NCBI GenBank assembly: GCA_000961655.1
Contig: LADR01000086.1
Location: 1-64,000 of the forward strand
Reading direction: 5' to 3'
DNA from: Desulfatitalea sp. BRH_c12
GTDB taxonomy: Bacteria; Desulfobacterota; Desulfobacteria; Desulfobacterales; Desulfosarcinaceae
Length of the DNA stretch: 64,000 bases
The notes under the pieces were generated by a model. It was not told where the DNA came from, did no database searches, and saw nothing but the letters and a program-made list of their open reading frames with translations. Position 1 is the first letter of the stretch, and every line of letters starts with the position of its first letter. The position numbers and the translations under genes are program-made. Below, piece by piece: positions 37,247-46,535 of this stretch.

Positions 37247-37368
37247 CTTCGGCCAATACCATACCCAACCGGTCATATCAAGCAGGTAAGATATTTGATG
37301 ATATTTGATGCAGGGTAACCGCATTTGCGTATGGGCCGCATTTCAGCAATGGAAAATCGTTCTTTTTC

Positions 37369-37558
37369 AGGGGCGAACCTTGTGTTCGCCCGGTGCGACA
37401 TGATGGTCACGATGCGCGCTGCAGGGGCGACCGGCGGTCGCCCACGCGAATCACTGAATTATGGTCATCGCACAAAGTGGCGCGGCTTTTTTCTTCCGCA
37501 CCCATGATTTGCCTGGGGTGGTGGCTTTGCTCCCGCGCCGGGCGACCGCCGGTCGCCC
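37369..37558 (+). repeat. REP-like composite palindromes (copy B, three hairpins)
   Basis: Three inverted repeats lie in a 190-base gene-free stretch: GGGCGAAC-CTTGT-GTTCGCCC (37371-37391), GGGCGACC-GGC-GGTCGCCC (37425-37443) and GGGCGACCG-C-CGGTCGCCC (37540-37558). The middle one and its flank (37408-37443) repeat copy A at 28 kb in inverted orientation with one mismatch in 36 bases. Read with the RAYT relic at the window start, these look like REP/REPIN-type mobile palindromes. Confidence 0.8.
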
Positions 37559-37757
37559 CTGAGGGTGAAATGGGCGTTTTTACTGGGTCTCAACCCAAGC
37601 ATTTTGAAACTTGTTATTGCTCTGGATGAAACGCGACTTTTTACAATGCCGTTAATTCGAGATTGTTGTATATTGCCAAAAAAACTGAAAAAGCTGTGGA
37701 CAACCGGTGGGAAACCGGCTAATAAGCGGGCGAATATGAAAGAAAGGAGGTGGTCGA

Positions 37758-37856
37758 TTGGGCAGTGTTATTAAAAAACGCCGCAAAAAGATGAGAAAGC
37801 ACAAGCATCGCAAGCTATTGGCTCGCACGCGACACCAGCGTAGAAAGGGCAAATAA
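37758..37856 (+). CDS. AURKAIP1/COX24-domain small basic protein
   Basis: A 32-residue protein starting at a TTG, sequence MGSVIKKRRKKMRKHKHRKL then LARTRHQRRKGK. This is the short Arg/Lys-rich AURKAIP1/COX24 pattern found as tiny standalone proteins in many bacteria and as the C-terminus of a mitochondrial ribosomal protein. AAAGGAGGTGG lies seven bases upstream of the TTG, a very strong ribosome binding site that supports translation. A ribosome-associated role is likely by homology. A strong bidirectional terminator follows 35 bases after the stop. Confidence 0.85.
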   Translation: MGSVIKKRRKKMRKHKHRKLLARTRHQRRKGK

Positions 37857-37888
37857 TGTTCGCTGCGATACACAATAACGGCAAGATT

Positions 37889-37928
37889 TAAAAAAGCACC
37901 GCAAGATCAGATCCGCGGTGCTTTTTTG
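37889..37928. terminator. Bidirectional rho-independent terminator
   Basis: GCACCGC (37896-37902) pairs with GCGGTGC (37915-37921), flanked by A6 on the left and T6 on the right. It would therefore terminate the small basic protein transcript (plus) and the hflKC transcript (minus). Confidence 0.9.
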
Positions 37929-37948
37929 TCTTTTTACCGTGTGTGCAC

Positions 37949-38911
37949 CTACTTGCCGGTCGAATATCCTTTCAGGTACTTGAACAGATCCGAATCGGTG
38001 GAGAGTATCAAGCTGCTGTTTTCGTCTATGGCTTCCCCATAGATCTCGAGCGTTTTGACGAAAGAATAAAAGTCGGGATCCACACCGAATGCTTGCGCGT
38101 AGAGGCTGGTCGCCTCCGCGTCCGCCTTACCCATAATTTCCTGGGCTCTACGATAGGCTTCGGATTCGATGCGTTTCAGGTCGAGTTCCTTGTCGCCCCG
38201 GATTTTTTGCGCTTCCCCCAGTCCCTCAGAGCGGAATTTTTCCGCAATTTGCTTGCGCTCGGCAATCATACGGCCATAAACCGATGTGCGCACTTCTTCG
38301 ACGTAGTCGATGCGCTTGATTTTTACATCGACCAACTCAATGCCGAACTGTTCCAGCTTGGCTTGGGCTTGCTTGAGGATCATATCATCGATTTTGTTTC
38401 GACCTACGGTCACCGCATACTTCGTGGGCGGTTCATCTATTTTGATGTCCTCTTTAATCTCTTCCAACCCGATTTCGAAGGTATCCAGTTCACGATTGCT
38501 GTTGCGGACGGCCTCGATCAGGCGGTTGGAGGTGATCAGGTTGCGCACGGCCGGATCGATGATCTCGTTCAGGCGGTTGGTCCCCAGGCGACTGTCGGTA
38601 CCAATGGTTTTGAAAAATAGGACAGGATCGACAATTTTCCAGCGCGCAAACGAATCCACCCAGATGTAGGTTTTGTCCTGGGTCGGTACCTGGCCCGGAT
38701 CGCCGTCCCATTGTTGCAGATTCCTCGGATAGACGACCGCTTTTTCCAAGAATGGCATCTTAACGTGCAATCCCGGTTCAGATACCACCCGGCTTACTTT
38801 GCCGAATAAGGTGATGACCACATGTTCCGTCTCATCAACGGTATAGGCAGCGGCGAAGACCACAATAAGAACGATTGCGGCCGATATGCCAATTATCGCT
38901 TTGATATTCAT
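37949..38911 (-). CDS. hflC: HflC, SPFH-domain regulator of FtsH
   Basis: 320 residues with an N-terminal signal anchor (IIGISAAIVLIVVFAAAYTV) and a prohibitin/stomatin (SPFH) domain: VVITLFGKVSRVVSEPGLHVKMPF, DKTYIWVDSFARWKIVDP, and the coiled region GLGEAQKIRGDKELDLKRIESEAYRRAQEI. With HflK it forms a large periplasmic-facing cage around the FtsH protease in the inner membrane. Its ATG overlaps the hflK stop by four bases. Confidence 0.93.
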   Translation of the reverse strand: MNIKAIIGISAAIVLIVVFAAAYTVDETEHVVITLFGKVSRVVSEPGLHVKMPFLEKAVVYPRNLQQWDGDPGQVPTQDKTYIWVDSFARWKIVDPVLFFKTIGTDSRLGTNRLNEIIDPAVRNLITSNRLIEAVRNSNRELDTFEIGLEEIKEDIKIDEPPTKYAVTVGRNKIDDMILKQAQAKLEQFGIELVDVKIKRIDYVEEVRTSVYGRMIAERKQIAEKFRSEGLGEAQKIRGDKELDLKRIESEAYRRAQEIMGKADAEATSLYAQAFGVDPDFYSFVKTLEIYGEAIDENSSLILSTDSDLFKYLKGYSTGK

Positions 38912-39933
38912 TTTTCAGCACCTTTGAATTCTTTTCCCATGTTGAGGAAAGGCAACATATTTTTCTGATTGTCATCCACGATGTACTTGGGGCCTAATTT
39001 GGGCAAAAGCTCTTTTATGGTTTCCAGGTAGAGGCGGCGCCGGGTGACATCCTTGGCCTTGGCATATTCCAGATAGACTTGTTGAAAACGGGCGGCATCG
39101 CCTTTTGCGCTATTGACCCGTTGTGATGCATAGCCTTCACCGGCTTTGATCGTTCGCTCAGCTTCGCCGCGCGCAGCGGGGATCGCTTTATTGTAGTCTT
39201 CCTTGGCCTGGTAGATCATTTTTTCTTTTTCCTGGGTGGCCTGGTTGACCTCATTGAACGACGGTTGAACCTGCGGCGGCACATTGGTGCGTTTGAGTTC
39301 CACGGTCACCACGTGGATGCCGGTTTCGGCCTTGTCCAGCTCGGTTTGCAAGACTTTGCTGGCCATGTCGGCAATCTCCTGGCGTTTGGTGATCACTTCA
39401 TTGATGCTGCGATCACCCACCACCAGGCGCATACTCGCTTCCGACAAGTCGCGCAGCAAAATACGGACATCTTTGACTTTGAACAGAAAATTATACGGGT
39501 CTTTGACCCTGTACTGGACTATCCATGGCACGACAGCAACGTTCAAATCTCCGGTTAACATCAAAGATTCGGCGTTTTCACCAACAAAGGAAGTTTGTTG
39601 CCTCGCGTCCGCATCCCCACGCAGACCGAATTCTTCCCTGAAAACTTTCTCCTGGGGAATTTTACTGACGTGCTCGATACCGAAAGGGATCTTGAAATTC
39701 AGTCCGGGTGGTGCTGTTCGAATGAATTTACCGAACCTTTGCACCACTCCGACGGATCCACTGTCGATGGTAAAAAAAGATGAATACCCGACGGCCAGCA
39801 CCACGATCAGGAGTGCCAGCAGGATTGTGCCGCCAGGGATTTTAATGTTTTTGATTTGTTTGAGAACATCTTCCATTTGCGGCGGAGCGCCGCCTTTTTG
39901 TTGGTGATTCAGCTTTTCCCAATCCCATGCCAT
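38908..39933 (-). CDS. hflK: HflK, SPFH-domain regulator of FtsH
   Basis: 341 residues: a soluble N-terminus (MAWDWEKLNHQQKGGAPP), one membrane segment (TILLALLIVVLAVGYSSFF), then the SPFH domain (VGVVQRFGKFIRTAPPGLNF, YRVKDPYNFLFKVKD) and the alanine-rich coiled region with AIPAARGEAERTIKAGEGYA, diagnostic of HflK. The glycine-rich N-terminal stretch of the E. coli protein is shortened. First gene of the hflKC pair. A 315-base divergent gap separates it from the DciA-like gene. Confidence 0.93.
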   Translation of the reverse strand: MAWDWEKLNHQQKGGAPPQMEDVLKQIKNIKIPGGTILLALLIVVLAVGYSSFFTIDSGSVGVVQRFGKFIRTAPPGLNFKIPFGIEHVSKIPQEKVFREEFGLRGDADARQQTSFVGENAESLMLTGDLNVAVVPWIVQYRVKDPYNFLFKVKDVRILLRDLSEASMRLVVGDRSINEVITKRQEIADMASKVLQTELDKAETGIHVVTVELKRTNVPPQVQPSFNEVNQATQEKEKMIYQAKEDYNKAIPAARGEAERTIKAGEGYASQRVNSAKGDAARFQQVYLEYAKAKDVTRRRLYLETIKELLPKLGPKYIVDDNQKNMLPFLNMGKEFKGAEK

Positions 39934-40248
39934 GTCGATTTTACCTGCACTTTCTTCTGAATTGAACGGATAGATGTTTGAACCGGCTCGATTGTCATGA
40001 CGGTTGCTTTGACCGAAATACTCCTAATGATATCAGTCTCTTCGAATTAAGGCTATTTAAATAAAGCGAACCATGGCAGGAAGTCAAGGAAAAACGGTTT
40101 GTAACGGCGATCCGTCCGTTCCGGCTTGACAGATAGTGGCTGCCATCTGGTACAAGGAGGCCGATTCTTGTAAAGATGGATCTTGGATCAGGTCATCTTT
40201 GGGAGTTGCTGTAGGAGCGTTCAAATGCGTGGATATAAGGAGCGTGCG

Positions 40249-40566
40249 ATGGCCGAGATACGAAAGAACAGTAAAAAATTCGCTCATATCGGAACCGTAA
40301 TCGACAAGATCCTGCAACAACACAGGCCTTTGAACGATCAATCGCTGATCCAGGTATGGAAGGTGTGGGAGGGGGCCGTTGGTTTCCCCATTGCCGCCAA
40401 CGCGCGCCCGGTTGCGTTTAAAGGTGACTTGCTCCTGGTGCATGTCTCTTCCTCGACCTGGCTCCATCAACTGCGTTTTCTGGAAAAAGAGATGATTGCT
40501 AAAGTCAATGCTGCCTTGGGCGGCGACCAGGTACGCAGTATGAAGCTGAAAGTCGGCGAATTTTGA
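40249..40566 (+). CDS. DciA-like DUF721 protein
   Basis: About 105 residues: MAEIRKNSKKFAHIGTVIDK, then LIQVWKVWEGAVGFPIAANARPVAFKGDLLLVHVSSSTWLHQL, the conserved DUF721 core (W-x-x-x-V-G-x-x-I-x-x-x-A-x-P, then strand and W-x-x-x-L). DciA proteins of this family help load the replicative helicase DnaB. AAGGAG sits before ATG 40249, so the longer frame from 40183 is rejected. It overlaps the methyltransferase start by four bases. Confidence 0.8.
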   Translation: MAEIRKNSKKFAHIGTVIDKILQQHRPLNDQSLIQVWKVWEGAVGFPIAANARPVAFKGDLLLVHVSSSTWLHQLRFLEKEMIAKVNAALGGDQVRSMKLKVGEF

Positions 40567-41294
40567 ACCCATCATCGGAAACAACGCGCGATACCTTTTT
40601 TAACGGACGTCTGATTGTGACGCAAAGTCGCGATGGCTATCGTTTTTCCATCGATGCCGTGCTGCTGGCTGCCACAGTCAAACCCAAAAGAGGGGACACC
40701 CTTTTGGATTTGGGGACTGGTTGCGCAATCATGCCGCTGGTGCTTGCGGCACGTCATCCGGATATCCATATCTGCGCAGTGGAGATTCAGTCCGAAATGG
40801 CCCACATTGCGCAACAGAATGTGAGCGACAACCACATGCAAAGCCGGATAACCGTGGTGCATGCCGATCTGCGATCGCTTCCGTCCAAAGAGGTTTGCGG
40901 GCCTTTTGATTGGGTGGTCAGCAATCCGCCATACCGCGCTGTCCACACCGGTCGTATCAATCCGAACAGCCAGCGTGCCGTCGCCCGCCATGAAATGAAA
41001 GTTGATCTGATGCAACTACTGGCCTGCTGCCGGCGCATGTTGCGGACAGGCGGGGCCTGCATGATCGTTTACCCGGCCGTGCGCATTGTGGACCTGTTGG
41101 CTGGCATGCGCCAGGCCGGTCTGGAACCCAAATGTTTGCAGGCAGTTCATTCCTGCCATGGGCAGGTGGCCAAACTCATTTTGGTGCAAGCAGTCAAGGG
41201 CGGGCGCGTGGGATTGTGCATCAAAGCGCCGTTGACCGTCTATGCACCTGACGGTGACTATACTGAAGAGGTTCAAGAAATGTTGGGGCTTTGA
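40563..41294 (+). CDS. tRNA1(Val) adenine-N6 methyltransferase (TrmN6/YfiC-like)
   Basis: 243 residues starting at a TTG that overlaps the previous stop. The N-terminal TFFNGRLIVTQSRDGYRFSIDAVLLA is the TrmN6 signature. Then come the SAM site LLDLGTGCAIMPLVLA and the amino-methyltransferase motif VVSNPPYR (N-P-P-Y), which marks N6-adenine methylation. It would modify A37 of tRNA-Val. The ARHE segment after the catalytic loop matches the family. Confidence 0.88.
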   Translation: MNPSSETTRDTFFNGRLIVTQSRDGYRFSIDAVLLAATVKPKRGDTLLDLGTGCAIMPLVLAARHPDIHICAVEIQSEMAHIAQQNVSDNHMQSRITVVHADLRSLPSKEVCGPFDWVVSNPPYRAVHTGRINPNSQRAVARHEMKVDLMQLLACCRRMLRTGGACMIVYPAVRIVDLLAGMRQAGLEPKCLQAVHSCHGQVAKLILVQAVKGGRVGLCIKAPLTVYAPDGDYTEEVQEMLGL

Positions 41295-41411
41295 TGACAC
41301 ATGGCGGGGGAATTGGAAGGTGTTTTGTGCGTATCAGTCTTGTCTCTGTTCTGGGTTGACACTCACCACCAAAAGAGCTATTGAACCGGACCTGCACGCG
41401 GACCTGGTTCA

Positions 41412-41503
41412 GGAGAGGTTGCCGAGTGGCTGAAGGCCCCGCTCTCGAAAAGCGGTATCCCGTTTACCCGGGATCGTGGGTTCGAATCCCACCCTCTCCG
41501 CCA
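41412..41503 (+). tRNA. tRNA-Ser (anticodon CGA)
   Basis: Cloverleaf with acceptor GGAGAGG, D-arm GCCGAGTGGCTGAAGGC, anticodon arm CCGCT-CTCGAAA-AGCGG, a long variable arm (GTATCCCGTTTACCCGGGAT), T-loop GGTTCGAATCC and an encoded CCA. The class II variable arm and CGA anticodon identify serine. Confidence 0.95.
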
Positions 41504-41575
41504 ATTTCGTACTGACAATCGTCTGAATGAAAAAGGCCCCGAGCGCGACGGCAGGCGTTTCGATTGGATGAAAAC

Positions 41576-41668
41576 GGAGAGATGTCCGAGTGGCCGAAGG
41601 AGCACGACTGGAAATCGTGTGTGCTGTTAATAGCGGCACCGTGGGTTCGACTCCCACTCTCTCCGCCA
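41576..41668 (+). tRNA. tRNA-Ser (anticodon GGA)
   Basis: Acceptor GGAGAGA, anticodon arm CACGA-CTGGAAA-TCGTG, long variable arm with GTGCTG...CGGCAC pairing, T-loop GGTTCGACTCC and an encoded CCA. It is a second serine tRNA 72 bases after the CGA isoacceptor and may share its transcript. Confidence 0.95.
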
Positions 41669-41964
41669 TTTTTCGTTATATGTTGATTCTTTAAATTGTT
41701 CGTTCGGTTGAACCATACCTAAGCAAAGCTTCCCTGAAGCCTGAACGTTGCGCTCCACCGCAAAAATGGGTGAACGACTCGGGGCGCCATCATACTTCCT
41801 CAGAATACCTTTTCCATACTTGCGCTCATCCATTGCCGCACGCCCACAGGTGCCTGCGAATGGCCTCTTTTTCACTATCCTGGCGGTCGCATATTGCGCC
41901 GGTTTTCCAGGTGCGCTATAACCCATCGATCATGAAACGTTTTTGGAGCCGGTGAGAAAAGATT

Positions 41965-43626
41965 ATGAGCTATCTGGTTTTCGCACGCAAGTACAGGCCG
42001 CAGTCATTCGAAACGGTTGTGGCGCAAGAGCATGTCACACGCACGCTGAACAACGCTATCGACGCAGGAAAGGTGGCGCACGCCATTTTATTTACGGGAC
42101 CGCGCGGAACCGGTAAAACCACGGTGGCGCGCATTCTGGCCAAAGCCATGAATTGCGTGGAGGGTCCGACTTCCAAGCCCTGCAATGTGTGCCGTTCGTG
42201 CCAGGAGATTGCCGGCGGCCACGCCGCCGATGTCTTCGAAATCGATGGCGCCTCCAACAACAGTGTGGACCAAGTTCGGGAACTGCGCGAAAACCTGAAA
42301 TACATGCCGGCCCATAGCCGCTACAAGATCTATATCATCGACGAAGTGCACATGCTCAGCCTGGCCGCGTTTAATGCGCTGCTCAAAACATTGGAAGAGC
42401 CTCCGGCCCATGTGCTCTTTGTTTTTGCCACGACCGATCCTCATAAAATACCCGTTACGATCCTATCCCGCTGTCAGCGCCACGACCTGCGCAGAATCGA
42501 ATTGGCCGCCATTGTAGAACAAATGCGCACCATTTGTAATCAAGAAGGGGCGGCCATTGACGATGCCGGACTGGCCCTGGTTGCCAGAGAAGCCGGCGGC
42601 AGCATGCGCGATGCCCTCAGCCTGTTGGACCATGTACTGGCTTGCGCCGAAGGACCGGTTACCGCCGAATTGGTCGCCCAACTACTCGGAGCGGCAGAGC
42701 GCCGCCAACTTTTCGAACTGTCTGCGGCGGTATTTTCGGGCGATCTTCCGCAAGTGCTGGAAAAAATCGATGGGGTCTGGCGGCAGGGATTGGACATGAA
42801 ACGCTTTTATGCGGATTTGATGACCCATTTCCACTATCTGGCGCTCGTTCAAATTGGCGATAAAGCCCTGCGGCTGGTCGATCTGCCGGGCCACGAAATC
42901 AAGCTGATGCAAACTCAGGTGCGCGAGACCTCCGATATCATCCTGGTGCAGTTACTGGACCTGCTGTTTCAAGCTGAGCCGTCAGTGAAACTTTCCAGTC
43001 AGCCCAAACTGGCCCTGGAAATGGTTTTTCTGAAATTTTTTCAGTCGCGCCCCATGTTGCCGATCGACACTTTGATCGAGCGGTTGGACCAGTTGCGTTC
43101 AGGCGTGCCCGTAGCAACTGGGCCGCGGCCAGGTTCATCGGCCGGGCCCGTGCGTTCGTCCGCGCGCGAAGAAAGTGACTTGCCCCAGGAAAGGGAGATT
43201 CCTCCGGAGCCCTCCCCACCCGTCATCCCGGATATACCCGTGACCGATGCGGCGCTTCAAACCGAAGGGCATCTGTGGGACCGGCTTCTTGCCCGGGTGT
43301 CGCAGGAGAAACCGGCAGTAGGGTCTTTTTTAAACAAATGCCGGTCGACAGTGGCCGATGGCACGCAAATGACGCTTGAGGTGGGTGGAAATGAATTTAC
43401 CTTTAAATCCATACAGAAAAACCTTGCTTATCTGGAGGCCATTTGCGCTGAATTGACCGGGCAAGCGATGAAGATCGAACTGATGGCCAACGGCCAGGAT
43501 ACGGCCGATAAGCAAAATGAAAAAATCAAGACGGATCAACTGAAGCAAAAAGCTTTGGGCAATCCACTGGTTATGGAAGCCGTCGAGTTATTTGACGGCA
43601 AGATCGTCGATGTGAAAGTGTTATAG
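41965..43626 (+). CDS. dnaX: DNA polymerase III subunit gamma/tau
   Basis: 553 residues: MSYLVFARKYRPQSFETVV, Walker A GPRGTGKTTVARILAK, zinc-site cysteines CNVCRSC, Walker B IIDEVHMLS, and the SRCQ box with sensor 1 nearby. The C-terminal third is Pro/Glu-rich, followed by a tau-type domain (SFLNKCRSTVADG). It is the clamp-loader ATPase joining the two polymerases. No obvious slippery site for a gamma form was confirmed. First gene of the dnaX-ybaB-recR group, which is conserved in many bacteria. Confidence 0.96.
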   Translation: MSYLVFARKYRPQSFETVVAQEHVTRTLNNAIDAGKVAHAILFTGPRGTGKTTVARILAKAMNCVEGPTSKPCNVCRSCQEIAGGHAADVFEIDGASNNSVDQVRELRENLKYMPAHSRYKIYIIDEVHMLSLAAFNALLKTLEEPPAHVLFVFATTDPHKIPVTILSRCQRHDLRRIELAAIVEQMRTICNQEGAAIDDAGLALVAREAGGSMRDALSLLDHVLACAEGPVTAELVAQLLGAAERRQLFELSAAVFSGDLPQVLEKIDGVWRQGLDMKRFYADLMTHFHYLALVQIGDKALRLVDLPGHEIKLMQTQVRETSDIILVQLLDLLFQAEPSVKLSSQPKLALEMVFLKFFQSRPMLPIDTLIERLDQLRSGVPVATGPRPGSSAGPVRSSAREESDLPQEREIPPEPSPPVIPDIPVTDAALQTEGHLWDRLLARVSQEKPAVGSFLNKCRSTVADGTQMTLEVGGNEFTFKSIQKNLAYLEAICAELTGQAMKIELMANGQDTADKQNEKIKTDQLKQKALGNPLVMEAVELFDGKIVDVKVL

Positions 43627-43635
43627 GAGGTCGTT

Positions 43636-43953
43636 ATGATGAAGGGTGGTATGGGAAATATGATGAAGCAGGCCCAAAAGCTTCAATCCAAAATGCTCAA
43701 AATTCAAGAAGAACTGGCGGAGAAAACGGTTGAAGGCACCGCCGGGGGCGGCATGATCAAGGTAGTGGCCAACGGGCGTCAGCAGGTGGTTTCTATCGTC
43801 ATGGAAAAGGAAGTGGTGGATCCCGAAGACATCGAGATGCTGCAGGATATGATTTTGGCGGCGGTGAACGATGCCTTGACCAAGGCCCAGGAAATGGTCG
43901 CCTCCGAGATGGGCAAGGTGACCGGCGGCTTCAATCTCCCAGGGTTGATGTGA
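43636..43953 (+). CDS. YbaB/EbfC nucleoid-associated protein
   Basis: 105 residues: [49 protein letters not shown] and a late [19 protein letters not shown]. This is the full YbaB/EbfC family pattern, a DNA-binding dimer. AGGAGG lies just before the ATG. It follows dnaX by nine bases and precedes recR, the standard order. Confidence 0.95.
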   Translation: MMKGGMGNMMKQAQKLQSKMLKIQEELAEKTVEGTAGGGMIKVVANGRQQVVSIVMEKEVVDPEDIEMLQDMILAAVNDALTKAQEMVASEMGKVTGGFNLPGLM

Positions 43954-43990
43954 TTCGTCGATTCGTAAATTAGTCGATTCGTTGATTCGT
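43952..43990. repeat. Four GATTCGT repeats between ybaB and recR
   Basis: GATTCGT occurs at 43952, 43960, 43976 and 43984, i.e. two pairs each spaced 8 bases. Related T/G-rich wording (CATTCGTTGATTG) is found near 57870. Likely simple repetitive spacer sequence; a binding site cannot be excluded. Confidence 0.6.
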
Positions 43991-44056
43991 CTATAGTCGT
44001 CGATGTGGATAAGTTCGTGCGACGAATGGATGATTTAACGATACGTGAAGGAAACC

Positions 44057-44656
44057 ATGCAGCACTATCCCAAATCGATCACGGACCTGATTCGTAGTCT
44101 GGCAAAGCTTCCGGGAGTGGGGGAAAAGACGGCCGAACGTCTGGCCATTCATATTTTGCGCCGGCCGCGCAGTGAGGCGGAGGCACTGGCACAAAGCATC
44201 ACCGTCATGAAACAGAGCGTGCGCTTGTGTTCACGTTGTTTCGGGCTCAGCGATGCCGAACAGTGCCATATCTGCCAAGACCCGAGCCGCAATCAATCCC
44301 TGGTGTGTGTGGTTGAACAACCGGCGGACATGATCGCCCTTGAAAAATCCGGGGCTTTTGGCGGTTTGTATCACATTTTGGGCGGAACGTTGATGCCCAT
44401 GGAGGGGGTGGGGCCCGAAGATTTGCGCATCCGTGAATTGTTCGAGCGCATTGTCGCCGGCAACGTCAAGGAGATCATTCTGGCCACAGGCACCAGCGTG
44501 GAAGGTGAATCCACAGCGGCTTATATTGCCCAGCAGTTAGCCGGCCGAGATATCCGCGTCACGCGCATCGCCTCGGGTGTGCCGGTGGGCGGTGATTTGA
44601 AGTATATTGATAAAATGACGCTTAAATGCGCTTTGGATGGTCGGCATGCGCTCTGA
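44057..44656 (+). CDS. recR: Recombination protein RecR
   Basis: About 199 residues: LAKLPGVGEKTAERLAIHIL (helix-hairpin-helix), the zinc finger CSRCFGLSDAEQCHIC, and the Toprim segment LVCVVEQPADMIALEKSG with GGLYHILGG and TGTSVEGESTA. With RecO/RecF it loads RecA at gaps. ATG 44057 follows GAAGGAAA; a GTG 12 bases upstream is also possible. Confidence 0.96.
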   Translation: MQHYPKSITDLIRSLAKLPGVGEKTAERLAIHILRRPRSEAEALAQSITVMKQSVRLCSRCFGLSDAEQCHICQDPSRNQSLVCVVEQPADMIALEKSGAFGGLYHILGGTLMPMEGVGPEDLRIRELFERIVAGNVKEIILATGTSVEGESTAAYIAQQLAGRDIRVTRIASGVPVGGDLKYIDKMTLKCALDGRHAL

Positions 44657-45086
44657 ACCCATTTCCGAATCGAAATTTTTCACCTGTGCCCAGTGCGGCG
44701 TTTGCTGCAAGGGGTTTGGCGGAACCTATGTCAGCGAGGCCGATATCGCGGCCATCGCCGCTTTCTTGCGCGTACCGGCCGACACGGTCAGGGAAAAGTA
44801 CTGTGCACTTTCAGGCAGTAAGCCCCTGCTGGTCCAGCGCGACGACGGCTACTGCGTATTCTGGGAAAAGGTGTGTACCATTCATCCTGTCAAACCGCTG
44901 ATGTGCCGGCGCTGGCCGTTCATTCCCAGTCTGCTGGTGGATATCGGCAACTGGCAAATCATGGCCGATTCTTGCCCCGGTATGTTTAAAGATGCGGATA
45001 CCACGGCACTTATTGCGCACGTGACCAGGGTCATTGAAGAGAGCCGGCGACCCGCATCCGTCAAACAGGGGAAAGACCATTCATGA
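44646..45086 (+). CDS. YkgJ-family cysteine cluster protein
   Basis: About 146 residues with CAQCGVCCKGFGGTYVS, KYCALSG, YCVFWEKVCTIHPVKPLMCRRWPF and SCPGM. Eight cysteines are in the pattern of the YkgJ (CxxCxxxCC) family, thought to bind iron or zinc. Function unknown. The start overlaps recR and the stop overlaps murI by four bases, so it is part of this operon. Confidence 0.85.
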   Translation: MRSEPISESKFFTCAQCGVCCKGFGGTYVSEADIAAIAAFLRVPADTVREKYCALSGSKPLLVQRDDGYCVFWEKVCTIHPVKPLMCRRWPFIPSLLVDIGNWQIMADSCPGMFKDADTTALIAHVTRVIEESRRPASVKQGKDHS

Positions 45087-45868
45087 TAGGCGTTTTCGAT
45101 TCCGGGATCGGTGGCTTGACGGTTGTGCGCGCGTTGCGTGAACGTTTACCAGGTCATGATATCATTTATCTGGGAGATACCGCACGCACCCCGTACGGCA
45201 GCAAAAGCGCGGAAACCATTATCCGCTATTCGCTCAACAATACGGAATTCCTGTTGAAAAAGGGGGCGCGCACCATTGTCATCGCCTGCAACACGGTTTC
45301 CAGCTACGCTTTCGATGCGGTTCGTGAGCAATTCAAAATACCGGTATTCGAAGTGATCGGCCCGGGTGCCCAGTTGGCGGTCGAGCGTTCACGACGGTCG
45401 CGTATCGGCGTGATCGGCACACGGGCGACCATTGCCAGCGGTGTGTATGAACAGACCATTAAGCGGCTGCTGCCTGGGGCAACGGTTTACGCGGCGGCCT
45501 GTCCGCTGCTCGTGCCGCTCGTGGAAGAGGGGTGGATCAACAAACCGGAAACCGCCATGATCGTGCGAAAGTATATCCATCCACTGAAAACGCGGCAGAT
45601 CGATACGCTGATCCTGGGATGCACCCATTATCCGGTGCTCAGTGAGGTCATTCAGCGTAAAATGGGGCCTCAGGTGGTTTTGGTCGATTCGGCCCGCGCT
45701 ATTGCCGACAGGGTAGGCGGACATATTGGAAAAACATTGGAAGGTACCGCTGTTGCTGAGAAAAAAGGAAGCCTGACCGTCTATGTCACGGATGTTGCAG
45801 AGCAGTTCCGCAAAACCGCCCATCTGATTCTGGGACACTGTCTTCCCATCCAACATGCGGACTTATAA
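45083..45868 (+). CDS. murI: Glutamate racemase
   Basis: 261 residues: IGVFDSGIGGLTVVRAL (first catalytic Asp nearby), GDTARTPYGSKS, the cysteine motif VIACNTVSSYA, and the second cysteine LGCTHYPVL. It interconverts L- and D-glutamate for peptidoglycan. Full length with both catalytic cysteines. No terminator was clear after it; the following operon is convergent. Confidence 0.95.
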   Translation: MIGVFDSGIGGLTVVRALRERLPGHDIIYLGDTARTPYGSKSAETIIRYSLNNTEFLLKKGARTIVIACNTVSSYAFDAVREQFKIPVFEVIGPGAQLAVERSRRSRIGVIGTRATIASGVYEQTIKRLLPGATVYAAACPLLVPLVEEGWINKPETAMIVRKYIHPLKTRQIDTLILGCTHYPVLSEVIQRKMGPQVVLVDSARAIADRVGGHIGKTLEGTAVAEKKGSLTVYVTDVAEQFRKTAHLILGHCLPIQHADL

Positions 45869-45942
45869 CCCAGTCTATCAACGGTGATCGGAATTTCGTA
45901 ATCTTCTGCATGCGCAAATGAGTGGACACCGACTATCCGGAC

Positions 45943-46497
45943 TCAGGCCAGTGCCATTCTGATGCGTTCTTCGGCCGTAAGATCCGCTCGGTCCAGAACA
46001 GCACGCATGGTCGCCAGGCGTTCCTCCAATTCCGCAACCGTCATTTCCAGGTTCTGAATGGTTTCACCGGAAATCTGCTCCGTTATCTCCATGGCCATGC
46101 GCAGATCGCTGGCGTTTTTCATTAATTGTTTCAGATTCTGAATTTTGGCCAGTCTTAACGTGAGTTCGTCGAAGTTGATCGGCTTTTGCAGATAGTCGTT
46201 TGCGCCTTTTTTCATGGCCACAATGGCGTTATCGATAGTCCCATGCGCTGTGATCAGGATCACTTCGGTTTTGATGTCATTTTCCTTGGCGGTCTCCAGT
46301 ACCCCAATGCCGTCGATGCCGCCCGGCATGATCAGATCGGTCAGGATGATATCGTAGTAAGTATGGGTGATCTTTCGGACAGCCTCTACTCCCGATTCGG
46401 CCGTATCCACTTGAAAACCGTCTTTGGACAGCCGTTTGCACAGCAGCGACCGGGTTACCGGATCGTCATCAACCACCAGAATTTTGAGTACTTGCAT
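45943..46497 (-). CDS. Response regulator with C-terminal coiled coil
   Basis: About 184 residues: a CheY-like receiver (ILVVDDDPVTRSLLCKRL, Asp in IILTDLIMPGG, Lys in DYLQKPINF), then a helical tail (LAKIQNLKQLMKNASDLR, TVAELEERLATMRAVLD) without a DNA-binding or enzymatic domain. Probably works by protein contact in the chemosensory operon. The start is placed at MQVLKILVVDD; the longer frame to 46593 overlaps cheR. Confidence 0.8.
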   Translation of the reverse strand: MQVLKILVVDDDPVTRSLLCKRLSKDGFQVDTAESGVEAVRKITHTYYDIILTDLIMPGGIDGIGVLETAKENDIKTEVILITAHGTIDNAIVAMKKGANDYLQKPINFDELTLRLAKIQNLKQLMKNASDLRMAMEITEQISGETIQNLEMTVAELEERLATMRAVLDRADLTAEERIRMALA

Positions 46498-46535
46498 GAG
46501 CTTTTCCTTCCCGGGCGGGCCTGATCGCTCCGGAT

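Noticed and set aside
43952-43990. GATTCGT repeats as a CRISPR-like array
   Set aside because: Units are 7 bases with 1-9 base gaps, with no spacers and no cas genes.
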